A stretch of DNA of 64,000 nt from Labyrinthula sp. Ha. Its lineage: Eukaryota; Sar; Bigyra; Labyrinthulida; Labyrinthulaceae. The position numbers and the translations under genes were made by a program. The stretch spans positions 1,922,001 through 1,986,000 of the forward strand of contig JAALGZ010000005.1 of assembly GCA_015227615.1 (NCBI GenBank), written 5' to 3'. The first letter of the stretch is position 1; each line of letters starts with the position of its first letter. Below the pieces are notes generated by a model. It was not told the DNA's origin and did not search any database. It saw only the letters and a list, made by a program, of their open reading frames with translations. This document shows positions 23,601-34,891 of the stretch, piece after piece.

Positions 23601-26600
23601 AGTTCGATCACATAAGTACCAAATTTTCGTTCCTATTATATTAAGGAATAGTCTGGACAGTTTGGAACATGGAATCTCTTAATATTGTAACTACAGATAT
23701 AAATGATCCTCAGTCAATAAAATCTGGCACAAGAAATAGTAGACTTTAGGAAATAGTTGTCCATTTTTTTACTCGATTCTTATTAAGTACTTAAAGTATT
23801 GTCATCTTGGGAGTTTTGGGGACTAATCATCACCAAGTATTTTTTTTTGTACCTTAAGATAAGCAAATGATATGTTTCTTCATTTCTTCTAATGCCACAA
23901 TAACTTTAAACTAACTGAGATCAAACTAAAAAATATTAAAGAAATAATCCACTTTAACTCAACGATCTTTCCATAAATTTTAAGAAATTAAATTAAAAGC
24001 AAAATGAAGTATTAATTTCATTATTCTTATTATCCCGCACCTATGATCGAAGTCATCATCTTGAGAAAGATAAACATTCTGATCTAACAGCTGTATCCAA
24101 GAATAGCCTTGATTTCGTATCTAATATTTATATTTTTAGTACCTAAGAGTTGTGTGCTCAAGGTGATAGATGCAGCTATACCTAGCAGTATAAGAAGTTA
24201 CAATCCTAAGCTAACAATGTATATATTTTAGTAACGAGCTTAGTGAAATTACTAATTTAAAGCCCAGAGTACGATTGCCTGCCATTTAATTACTCATGTT
24301 AAGACATAAACCTCGCTTTAATTCTTAAGTTTTTTCAAAGTTACTTGAATATATTACTCTTTTTGCTCTTATATTTGAAACAGAGGCTTAAGATAAGCTA
24401 ATAGAAGTGCCTAAAATATATTATCAGATATGTAAGCTGCTCCCTCATTAACAAAATAATGTAGATTTTGCATATTATGCCATGATTTAGGTATATAACT
24501 GTGATTTATACGGTACATTTTGAAGGAAATTGCAGATAATATTAGGTACTTAACTTTTTTTGAAATGCGCAAAATATTTTATTCTACTATTAGTATTAAA
24601 TTGCTAAGGCCTTCAATGTCATTTATCATATCTTCACACGAAACCTGGGTAGGAATGTTAATTCAATACATTCACATCTCCATATTACATTCTTATTGTT
24701 TTTTCTCTCTCACTTGCTTTCTCTCTCTTAATATCTATTCCAATCTTAAAATAATTGCAGTTATTAATCACAGTAGCCCAAAATTTTCATTATATCTGTT
24801 TGTTTCATTATATCCCAGAATAGTAGGGCCGATAAACCTTTATTCTAAATGATATTTCTACTTTACGTGACGCATATGATTTTCAATCGACAAAATTACG
24901 GGGAAACTAGGGTACTAGTACTAGTGTGTTATATTTTTTGAAAAATCAATCTGAGAAGATACCTCAACTAAATTTAACCTATCATAAAAGAAATCATTTG
25001 ATATAACACATGCTTCCTCCCAAGCCATTCATATGATCAAAAACATGAAACACAGTAAATTTAGCATAAACTCGTATTTTATTCCATCTTAGCAAATGTT
25101 TCTAATATGCGAAACTACGATTGAAAATTAAGTATCAGAATGTCATGTTCTTTTAAATTCTTAGATTTCTTGCTAACTGCTAGCAGATTTAATTATAGAT
25201 GAACTAATTTTAAGTGTAGTCTTATTTCATTTTTCTAGGATAATATAATTGCTAGCACAACACACAAGTTCACAGTTATTACTTATTCTAGCCATATGTT
25301 CTTCATCATTTCTTAACATCTCCTGTATTAGTATTTCATAAGCAAATCAAAAGAAACAAATTCGCAAAAGGCTACAGCAAATTTAACTACTACACTTCAC
25401 TTCCAATCTGGCAACATAAAAGCTTGCTGTGTACATTTTTATTTATTAAATAGAAGTGTTTCTTCAGTAATCTATATAGGCATACTTGAATAATATATTT
25501 ATATTTGATAGGTTTTAAGTATGACTAGCGGTATGAAATAATTTTGATGAACTAGAAACTAGAATTAAAAGTGTCAAAACTAAAAAGAATACATTAAAAG
25601 AAGAACGAGAGAAATCAGCTGCCAAAAGAAGCAAAGCTCAAGATTATGATTATAGAGTGTAATAATGCATGATCTAGGAGAGTGTAATATTGTGATAGAA
25701 ATTCTGAATCGTAGATTCAATTGTGATGTAGCACTACTATTTAACTTAGTTTATTACCATTAGTTATCCAGTGCCTATCAATTTTAAAATTACGGAACAC
25801 ACCCAGATCTACCGTAGCACGAAAACTTGGTATATTTAGTAACCAGGAAATTTTTTCTGAGAAAGATTCCGTGTATGTAGAAGAGAAAAAGATGTTTCCA
25901 TGCATAACTTGTATAATATATACATATAAAGACCTAGTGAAATTGAGAGACCCACAGTGATTGGTTCAAGACAACGCCTAAGAGCATACCAGCTCTAGGT
26001 AGAGCTTTGGTAACTGAGAAGTTCTTAATGAAATTTCTAATTGATTACCTTTACTAATCGAGAAAATAGATGACAAGGAATATTTTTTGCTGATACATCT
26101 AGAATCAATAAGGGGTATCTTGCATATTTGAACGGTGACATATGGTTATGCACCTTATAGACTTGTAAACTTTCTCACACTCTTCGATATACTTCTCTGC
26201 CGTGAATAATTATGTTTATCACTTTGTTCACGGCAGCTACAGCTTGTATACTTCACCTACATATGATACAATATTCTGATATTTGACATTTTCAGATTTC
26301 GTTTTCTACTTCAAGCCTACATAAAAGTCAATTAAGGGGGGGGGATTATTACTCAATTCTCATGGGTTTGGGATATATCTAAACAACGACAACTATAGTT
26401 GCAAAATAAAGATCATTATTATTTTCTGAATGAATCTGTCACAATTTAACATTATTTTTCAATTAGTTTAAGATGCATTGGCTTTCATGTGGGTAATTTA
26501 ATCAACTTGGGAAAATGCAATCATATAGTGAAATTTTAATTTTAAATATGAACCTTTGGTTAACTCCACGCTCCATAAAAAATAATATGAACCAGGGGTT

Positions 26601-29600
26601 AGCATCTGTTATTTTGATTTTAAGATATATTGAAACAAAAGGTCAACCTTCTTCCTTGTAATCGCATTACTTGCTTAAAATCATAGATAAGGCAAATAAG
26701 CGTGATAAAACTTTTGTTTTGCTACAAAAATTTCTATATCCATATTTTTAGTGGGCATAGACTACCTCTCCATCAACAATAGATGTGGAACTGTTTTGCA
26801 TGTATACGATGTTTGAAGATCTACCTGTTGAATAAAAGTTTCAGTATCATATGGATCCTATCTGATTGATCCTTATTGCCGAACTCAACTACCAGAGTAT
26901 TTTTTCTCACACTAAACCACTTAATTTTATCCTACTAGATTTCCTTAGCTATTGTACATTGCTCTAAAGATGTTTTTGCAAACATCTCAAACCTTAGTTT
27001 TGGTTAAAAATAATTTGTTCTAATTAAGAGATCACATGTGTAGCAGAATCTATAGTATCAACTAATGAATGGTAAGCATGGCTTATCTTTGAATTTGTAT
27101 GCTTGAAATGGGTTTGTTTAACTTGAATTTTGGTCAACTAAATATAACTTCATTTCTTATATGAACAATTGTACCTAAAACTATCTTCATAGTTTTTATA
27201 AAGGTTAAACGAAGTGGAAAATCTTTCCATGACATACCAACTTCCGCATCTACAAGTTCAATTACAAGATAGTTAACTAAATTATTTTCCTGTGGCTAAG
27301 AACAGAGTACTTTTGTTCTTAAAGATATGTTATAGCTCTTCACCATTAATAGAAAACAGTTCAGATAAATCTTCGGGTATTGAAACATTAAGTCTTAGTT
27401 ATTTCAAACAACAAGATCATATTTGAGAGAAAAATAGAAGTCGTTTCCCCATATTACAATGTTTGCTTCTTGTGCTAGATATTACAGCAAAAAAATTGTA
27501 AATTGACGTCAGCTCTAGCCTTTCAAACATCTGAATGTACTTTATCAAACTACATATTTCCTGAAACAACTGAGCCCACCAAAGTTTCTACTCTCTTATT
27601 CCATATTTCTCGTATACATCAATACAGTCCTAATTAGTTACCTGAATGTAGCTGATATTTGCTAAATATGCGTAGAATATGTGATTCCAGCATTATAGTA
27701 CATTCATATTTTCAACCATTACTCGCAAAAGTTCTAATACATCTTATTGAAGACACGGTCGAAGCAAAATTATATCATTGTTTAATTGTTTTCCCGTTTT
27801 TCATTGTAAGGGTTGTTGTAGGATACGTTATATAGTCAACGTATATTAGCTCTACTACTTCATGTCCCAGTTTTTGATTTGATAAATTTCGCTCCTCTTC
27901 TTTCGCCAATCCCATATTTATGCTCATCATTTGGCATTTCAAAGCTTTATACAACATTGTACCACTGAAGATGAATCATAAATGAGAGCTAAGATCCTAA
28001 ATACAAAATCATTCCTACTTTCGAGGATTATCGCACGAAAGTTTCATATATTCGTACATTTCTAGAATGATCCACGGATCAAAAATTCGTAACAAGAATT
28101 TTATCATAACTCACTTGAAATACCATAGCTAATTTAAATATTATTTGAAGGTTTTTTATTGGCGTGAAAGGATAATCAAAGCTAAAGTCAAGGTATTCTT
28201 ATTTGCTTGTATTGTTACTATTTAGGTAGAGACATTTCTTACCAGTTATTTAATCTCCTAACCTTGGTTTTTTCTTGAAATGAAGTAGCTTAGTTTTTCA
28301 TGCCGGCTTTCGAATAATTTCAAGAGTACATATCATTTGTAGGAAGCCTGTCTGTTTGTTATATGTTTCATCAAATATTTTCTATTATAATAGGAAAACC
28401 TTTCAAAAGGATTTTATAGAACAAGTTTTTTACAAAACATTGCACATCAAGAAAAATACAAACATTATCTCTGCTGGGAACTCTGCTCATTGTACTGTCC
28501 AAATAAAATTTGCAAGAACTAAATTCTTCCGTTGTTCTTTGCGATATGCAATATGAACGGAAAGAGAAGGAACATGACTTCAAGTTTCTTCAACTGATTC
28601 TTCTCACTCGGGTTCATAATCTATCCTCGATTAAAGAGTGTATTCAATCAAAACTTTAATTTCTTTCATAAGATTCAGCTTTTATTTAATTTATTTATTA
28701 GTGTTCTGTTAGGTTCTGGGTTTTATGCTTTTAAAACAAGGTTGCAAACTTCTTACTTGGGTCACCAGGTAGCATTTACTTATAAAACTCTCGTGGACAG
28801 AATTCTTGTGGGTAATATATTTTTTTTGGGATGTTATATATAGTTATATCCATGAGAATGTATACCCCTTTCTAAGTATACAACAGACACTGCTTTGGGT
28901 CGTCATGATATCTTTGATCTTAACATCTAACCTATGTCACTACGCAAATGTGTTCGAGTACTGAATGATGGTCATTAGATAGCTTTGACATCACCATTAA
29001 TTTTCTTCCAGCTAATATATCTGTGAAACGAAAGAAGTAAAAAAGTCCATGATCCTGGAAAATTCATTTAAAAATTTCGCTACAAGATATTAAACTTAGA
29101 ACACACGCAGCAGTGGGGTTAGAACTCTCTTATTTTTTCCTTTCAGCAAATAGAAGATTAGGTTAAATCCCTTGGTTGGTTAATTTTCTTCATATAATAA
29201 ACGTGCGCCTTTAAGTTCAAAGTCTATATATGAGAGCCTATATTCAAGGTGCACTATTGTTCTAGCTTCTTTTAGAAGGAACGTCCAATTTAATTAGAAT
29301 TCGACTTTATCATTCACTAGAATAATATTTAAGAAGTTCACCTTGCTGCGCCTAATAAGGTCAAAATTACTAAATGTTCAAAAAGATGATGATGGGTTGA
29401 TCCTACTCTCGGCATTGAGTTCTAACAATAGTATATACCACTTTCCATTTAGACAGTTTCATAGTTTACCCCTTTTCACTTTAGTGTCTCTGAAAATACA
29501 CGTAGTAGAGTCAGTCAACAACGTTTATCGTTTTACTGTGACCCTGTATTCCAAAAGTATTTTTCATTTCTAAGTCCAAGTTTGCAAAAGATAGGACATT

Positions 29601-30857
29601 TATATGGTTACTATGAGTTATATAGCACGTTTTTTCTTATCAAACCTATTGAATGTAGAGAGAGACTATTAAATTCTACTTTGACCTAGCAGGGGTAAAC
29701 CTATTTTCTACATCATATTTCATTTCTGTATTTTCTTAAAGGAATATTTTTATCCATAAATTTTAGTTCCAGATGGTATAGTTTATTGGGGTTTTAGCTG
29801 CTGAATAAAAAGAACATCGCGCGTCAAGAGTAGGGATCAAATTTATTTGTTTGATAATTTATCTCTAAAATGTTTGCCCAAATTCTTCTTTTTCATTGAT
29901 TCTGATAATTCCCCAACCATTTTGATTTAGTATTGATAACCAGTTGAATACTCATACCAGGCTGCGTAACAATGCCCTTGGCCAAATAGGCAAAAGAATA
30001 CTTTTTAATTTTTGCACCGTACACAAAGCTTCAAAAAAATAGCCACATGGCCCAACTACATCCTATTATCGGACTATTCCTATGTCATATGGCCAGTTCT
30101 TCCAGATTTTCAAACCGTGCAGAAAATAACAAAAAAATTTTCGCAATTTAAAACAAGGTCGCATAGCCCATCTTTATTTTGATAATCAATGTATAATCAG
30201 AATGGAATTAGAGCCACTTGGTAAAAGTAGAAATGCCAATTCTTTTTTTCATAATCAGAATCCAAATAATTTTCAAATTTTTTTTGATAATTTTTATCAA
30301 ATCCCAACCCTACGTGAAATGCAGTCTTATCATAATCTTCCTTTTCGTTCGACATATAGAAAAGGATAGAAATTTGTTATTAGAACATTGATACTTGAAG
30401 CATTTTTGTTAGGGTTGTCCCATGTCTTGTGCTTTCGATAGGTAGGTATAAGTTGTATTATTCTAAACTGTCTTATATCCCAAGTTTGATTTTCATTCTA
30501 CTTTCTGTCAGCGGTCATTTAATATTCTGCCAGAAATGGCCAGAAAGGGTGATTCGATGTAGTGTTAAAAACTTGGTTCTCAACAATTAGACTAGTTAAT
30601 GGTATCAACTAGAAACTATCAACACAATCATAGCAGATACATAAAAAAACACTTCTATAAATAGATATAACTAAATTATACTGGTAGATTTTAATATTTT
30701 AATACCATGTGCTTATAGAATACTTCCGATTTTATACCGGCAGAGTGTACGGTAAAAAAGGTGCTTACGAAAGACCAAAAAGTGTACGAAAGATAACTGA
30801 TATAGATCTGAATATTTCAAAAGTGTATTGTACAGATCACCACCAAACAAGAAATCT
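17687..30857. other. 13.2-kb AT-rich gene desert
   Basis: This is the longest spacer in the window. No open frame exceeds about 110 codons and none of the long ones has a recognisable motif. I see no tandem satellite, no transposase or reverse transcriptase text and no tRNA. A run of nine G at 26336-26344 is the only notable homopolymer against the AT-rich background. Coding-like minus-strand text at 20352-20729 is listed separately. Both flanking genes face the spacer with their 5' ends. Confidence 0.5.
20352..20729 (-). pseudogene. Possible broken small gene inside the desert
   Basis: Two overlapping minus-strand frames both look protein-like and would follow on from each other. One contains FENITRKALSIDILNGHRKK; the other contains MRKGANLTMLQYPEYMYRTP and ends INEFRRRKLS before TAA at 20352. 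A start-like MSVAVCKRGKCRS lies just upstream. The join falls near a run of A, so an indel in a homopolymer is a natural explanation. No family was recognised. A chance open frame in AT-rich DNA cannot be excluded. Confidence 0.25.
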
Positions 30858-31757
30858 ATGTCTCTATTTCAAACAGATGATAAAGTAAAAAAAAGTGCCT
30901 TGTTATTCAAACAAGCATCAACTGGAATAAAAAAAGCAACGAAGTGGGCAAAAGAACTACGATCTCAGAACCAAAAAAACTCTGTCGGACCAGATGGAAA
31001 GTTTCAGGGTGATTATTTAGAACACTCAGCTTCTATTAAACACGTAGAAAGCAACGAGGAACTAAGAGAAGAACTTGATACTCCCCAAACACGGGTGGAA
31101 AGTATAGAAAAAGAGGTATTTGATAGCTCAGCTCAGATTGAAAAACTCCCACCTTTGAAGAATAACTCAAGAAGCAGTTCACAACTCTCGGTAACACGCT
31201 TTGAAGAAATAAAATCTAAAAAAATAAAATACAACTCACTTGAACCGTATAAAATGTTCGATGATTCATCCTCAACCTTTGTGGCACCTCCACCAAAACC
31301 AATCCTTATAAAAGATTCTTCCGGACAGAAAAAGCCAGCTCGAAGAAAAAGATCAAAACGACGAAGAAGAAAATCTCATAAACCTCGAAAGAAGAAATTA
31401 GAAGATCTGGAAGAAATTGTAGAACGACCACCTCCACCAAGAATTTCATATAATAAGAAAACAATACTAGAATCTCCTGCACCTCCTGTACAAAAACAAA
31501 AACCAATTTTCGTGGAGAAAGAAGAAGAACCTTTTGAAAGACAAGAAAGTGATTCAAAGACACGTTTTATGAAATTTAAGGAAATGATATCAGAAGGATC
31601 TGGAAGATCTTTACAAGCACTTGGAAAAGCTTCTGGTAATTTAAAAGAAATGGTTCTCATGTCTTCAAGTAAGCTAATGAAAAAAACTTCTATGAGTGCT
31701 CCAAATCCTGCTCAGTCAGAAAGTATTGAACTAGTAGAAAAAAAGAAGTTATTATAA
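30858..31757 (+). CDS. Basic, proline-motif protein, unknown family
   Basis: Single exon, 299 aa from the ATG at 30858 (MSLFQTDDKVKKS). The protein is highly charged and probably mostly disordered. A strongly basic block (KKPARRKRSKRRRRKSHKPR) sits at about residues 155-180, flanked by short proline ligands (VAPPPKP, ERPPPPR, SPAPPVQKQ). The C-terminal ~70 residues are more helix-prone (RFMKFKEMISEGSGRSLQAL) and amphipathic. No catalytic or transmembrane segment is seen. Its basic/proline style resembles the protein at 13093-14112, though the two do not clearly align. It converges with the membrane-protein gene at 31857 (99 bp). Confidence 0.7.
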   Translation: MSLFQTDDKVKKSALLFKQASTGIKKATKWAKELRSQNQKNSVGPDGKFQGDYLEHSASIKHVESNEELREELDTPQTRVESIEKEVFDSSAQIEKLPPLKNNSRSSSQLSVTRFEEIKSKKIKYNSLEPYKMFDDSSSTFVAPPPKPILIKDSSGQKKPARRKRSKRRRRKSHKPRKKKLEDLEEIVERPPPPRISYNKKTILESPAPPVQKQKPIFVEKEEEPFERQESDSKTRFMKFKEMISEGSGRSLQALGKASGNLKEMVLMSSSKLMKKTSMSAPNPAQSESIELVEKKKLL

Positions 31758-31856
31758 TGTGTTTTTTTATCAACGTTAGCTAAGAAAAATTTTGTATGCT
31801 TTTGAACTAAGTTAAATTCAGAAGAGTAACAAAATAATTATTGAACGACTTAGGCT

Positions 31857-32810
31857 TTAAATATACTCACAATCTTCTTTGAGAACACCACAAGGATTAT
31901 CAGCTATAAAAGTTTCAAAAGTGCGACATTTACATAATAAATCAGGAGCACACTCGAGCTGAATATCTTTGATTGTTCCTTCTATGGTACATGTTGCAAA
32001 AGTTGATTGGGATGTGCATAATGCAAGTTCTAATCCTCGGTTTACAATCAAGGCTTCAGTTGCATTAGAAAACTCAATATCAGAACACAAATCTTCTATT
32101 CTATTCTCAATAATATCTTCACTAAACAGAAACTCTTCTATCTCTTTCAAAAAGAAAAAATAACCAATAGCTCCAGCACTAAGAATGCATACAAAAATAC
32201 AGCAACATAATAAAAACCCATACTTTCTAAAATTAGTTTTTTTGTCTTCTGTATAGTTACTTTCTTCTTCTTCAACATCATTTCTAGGAGTACTTGGAAG
32301 CGGTAGACCTAATTTTTTGAACACATAGTAATTTTTTGTGTTCTTTGCTGCCATTTGCATTTGACTTGCTGAAAGTCTATCTCTGGAGATTCTTATTTTA
32401 TCTGTCCCTGATTCGTTAAAGTTTGTATTGAAGCTATCATTATTTCTTTTAATATATAATGCACCTTGACTGTTTGCTGGTGGAAAAGCTGGAAACTTTC
32501 CATCCTCACCGGATAATCTTCTGCTAAAATTTTTACTACTGGATGTTTTTGAAGAAGAGGAGTGTTGAAGACCTTGTTCCATAAGAAAAGAACTTTTTTT
32601 CTTGGTTGATCTAGAAGATTTTGGTTTATTGTTTGTATGAGACAATTTACTGACATTAGGCGGAACTGAACCTATGTCGCTCTTGTACGAATCCCTTCTT
32701 TCAGCAACACTTGTTTTAAAAATAAGCTTAAACATTGAGTCGCTTGCTAGTATGGAAGGTACACTTCTGTCTTGTTTCGTTACTGATTTTTTTTTCTTAG
32801 GAGGTCTCAT
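31857..32810 (-). CDS. Single-pass membrane protein with cysteine-rich ectodomain
   Basis: Single exon, 317 aa, ATG start. Residues 1-~198 are hydrophilic, basic and serine-rich (MRPPKKKKSVTK at the start), with no signal peptide. One transmembrane segment (YGFLLCCCIFVCILSAGAIG, about 199-220) is followed by a ~95-residue acidic C-terminal domain with eight cysteines and an N-glycosylation sequon (NATE). The even cysteine count suggests disulfides, so the C-terminal part probably faces the lumen or outside and the basic part faces the cytosol (type II). No family was recognised. Two ATTGG (inverted CCAAT) elements lie about 125 and 155 bp upstream. Confidence 0.72.
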   Translation of the reverse strand: MRPPKKKKSVTKQDRSVPSILASDSMFKLIFKTSVAERRDSYKSDIGSVPPNVSKLSHTNNKPKSSRSTKKKSSFLMEQGLQHSSSSKTSSSKNFSRRLSGEDGKFPAFPPANSQGALYIKRNNDSFNTNFNESGTDKIRISRDRLSASQMQMAAKNTKNYYVFKKLGLPLPSTPRNDVEEEESNYTEDKKTNFRKYGFLLCCCIFVCILSAGAIGYFFFLKEIEEFLFSEDIIENRIEDLCSDIEFSNATEALIVNRGLELALCTSQSTFATCTIEGTIKDIQLECAPDLLCKCRTFETFIADNPCGVLKEDCEYI

Positions 32811-32932
32811 TGTTTCAGTGCTTCTTTAAACAGTAGGATTTGTTTTAGATTAAGTGTGTCTTATGTGTTCTGAATCAAATAGTAATATTACATACAAAGA
32901 GTTGTACCGTACATATTCAGTGCAATCATGAT

Positions 32933-32968
32933 CCAATGAGGCCATTTGTTCCCAACTATTAATCCAAT
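32933..32968 (-). promoter_or_regulatory. Two CCAAT boxes upstream of the membrane-protein gene
   Basis: CCAAT reads on the plus strand at 32933-32937 and 32964-32968, so ATTGG on the strand of the gene that starts at 32810. The spacing (about 125-155 bp before the ATG) is typical for NF-Y type sites. The function is inferred. Confidence 0.3.
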
Positions 32969-34097
32969 CAAGACATACTTTAATATATCTATTACTGTTA
33001 AAAAATATATCTACTTATCAACCAAAACGGTATGTACCAATAAATCTTTTTTTTAAATTTTATCTGGTCAAATTTTCTACTTGCTAATCATTTCAATGAT
33101 GTTGTAAAGTTTGTTTTTCTTTGCTAAGCGTTAAAGGAGTTCAAATTTTATAATATAGCTTACAATAATGTGCAAAATTTTGTACTGAATCTATTTTCAA
33201 TTGACGAAAATATTAATAGTAATCACTAAACAATAAATTAACAACTAACAATACACAAATTCACCTCTTCGTTTAGGAGAAACCCTCCTGATTTTTTACA
33301 CTTATCGTAAGACCGCGTTTGTTTTTTCGTTTTTGTCTAAGAGAGTTTTATTACTTCATGTAGAAGTCGGAACTTTGAAGTCAGTGGCCTAAAATGTAAA
33401 AGATCAAGGAAGTTTAAGTTAAAAAGTAAAAATATTTTCGTGGCAAAGGCCAGGCATACCAAGTATGAATACCATTTCTTTCCTATCGTCAGCCTTATTA
33501 ATCCTCTAAAACTATTTCATCTCGAGAGTATTGTAGTTTTCAATGAAATGTCAAGGAAAAAACTTAAATCAACTTCTCATTTGCAAAAGAAACAAAGTTG
33601 AAAGTTTTTCGCAGTGAGCTGGAATCCACTGCAAAAGCTTTGCAGACACGAAATTTTTCCACCTTCATATAATCATACCCCGTCCCTGCAATCCCACCGT
33701 ATCATAAGGTTTAGCTTCTTGCTGATGGTTTTCTTATTCAATGTAAATACGCCTCACTCCCGTTTGCGTTATGGCTACTAACTCAATGATCCTTAAGTAA
33801 TCAGCGACTCCGAACTAGGTTCATACGGACAAAGTTCCTCTAATGTTATTACCAAACTTTGCAAATTAATTCGTTGAGTTTATCATCATCCAGTCTAACT
33901 ATAAAATCCCAAAGAAGCAACAGTGTCAAAAAGCTTCCAATCTAGGCATGAAAAGGAAAAAAGGCCCGAACCCACCCTCATTTTTTTAATTAGTTTCAGT
34001 TTTCGAGAATTACTTAATTCATCAATGCTTGCCGTGATGTCTTATTTGTAGCCCTGACTGGCTCAAGTGAACACGTATTGAAGGTCGAAATTGTACA

Positions 34098-34430
34098 ATG
34101 AAGTTCAGTTGTCACAAAAATCTGAGTCGAATTGTCCTGTGGGCAGGTCATAATCTGCTGTTAGTTACCAACAGTTTCTACACAAGTCTTTTATGTGCAG
34201 GTTGTGCTCAACTTTTCGAGCCATGTTACACTCGGAAAACTTTAAAATCAGTAAACTATTTAAGAAATAATCCGAGATACCAGGTAGGCTACCTCTTAAT
34301 GCTTCCAAAGTTTTGGTACATTGCTCAAATATTAGCGCCAGTTTTAAGCAATTTGTTTCATCGTGATAGTTTCGAGCGAGAAAGGAGAAATTCTTATGTA
34401 AATTCAGAGAAACCTGCTCTTTCTAGATAA
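34098..34430 (+). CDS. Hypothetical small protein
   Basis: 110 codons from ATG. The text has a hydrophobic middle (VGYLLMLPKFWYIAQILAPV) and a charged end (FHRDSFERERRNSYVNSEK), unlike the Phe/Ile/Asn/Lys-only translations typical of AT-rich noncoding DNA. It is convergent with a second small frame, matching the arrangement of the confident genes. No family was recognised, and chance remains a real possibility. Confidence 0.33.
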   Translation: MKFSCHKNLSRIVLWAGHNLLLVTNSFYTSLLCAGCAQLFEPCYTRKTLKSVNYLRNNPRYQVGYLLMLPKFWYIAQILAPVLSNLFHRDSFERERRNSYVNSEKPALSR

Positions 34431-34609
34431 GAGATTGACATCACTACAGACCATAAGAAAATAATAAACAAAGAACTCAGCATAATTGAGCTAAACATAC
34501 ACAGTGTCATTGCTATTTGACAATTTGGTAAAACTAAAAAAGAATGAGTTCTGCTACATGGTAACTATGTTCATTTACTTCACCTTTTTTGTATGGCGTA
34601 AGAAATTGA

Positions 34610-34891
34610 TTAGAATAAAACTAAGGCCAATTTCACTCTTTGACTTTTGAATTTTTTAACTTTCCTAAATAATACTTGATTGAACCAGTAGAAATTTCGC
34701 ATGAGACCCAATATTGGAAGAGTTTCTAATGAGATGCTCCCAACTAGTACAAGAATAATTGACGTAATTAAAAAAATATCATAAGTTTGAAGCTGGTCTC
34801 GTCTCCTTAAGTTATAAGACTGTATGGATCTACTTTTCTTGTTATAATTCGTTAACCCGTTTAATCCGTGTAAGGAATTTAGAAGCCACAT
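34610..34891 (-). CDS. Hypothetical small single-pass membrane protein
   Basis: 93 codons from the ATG at 34891. A basic N-terminal part (NYNKKSRS, LRRRDQLQ) is followed by one hydrophobic helix (IFLITSIILVLVGSISL) and a short basic C-terminal tail (FRKVKKFKSQRVK), a plausible small membrane protein. It is convergent with the frame at 34098-34430 at a 179-bp gap. No family was recognised. Confidence 0.35.
   Translation of the reverse strand: MWLLNSLHGLNGLTNYNKKSRSIQSYNLRRRDQLQTYDIFLITSIILVLVGSISLETLPILGLMRNFYWFNQVLFRKVKKFKSQRVKLALVLF

Noticed and set aside
24520-24852. 110-codon plus-strand open frame in the desert
   Set aside because: It begins at a non-ATG codon and is biased to Ile, Ser, Phe, Leu and Tyr as expected from AT-rich noncoding sequence; no domain was seen.
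26336-26344. Run of nine G as a possible functional element
   Set aside because: It is a single short homopolymer without repeats around it; nothing supports a G-quadruplex array or a switch.
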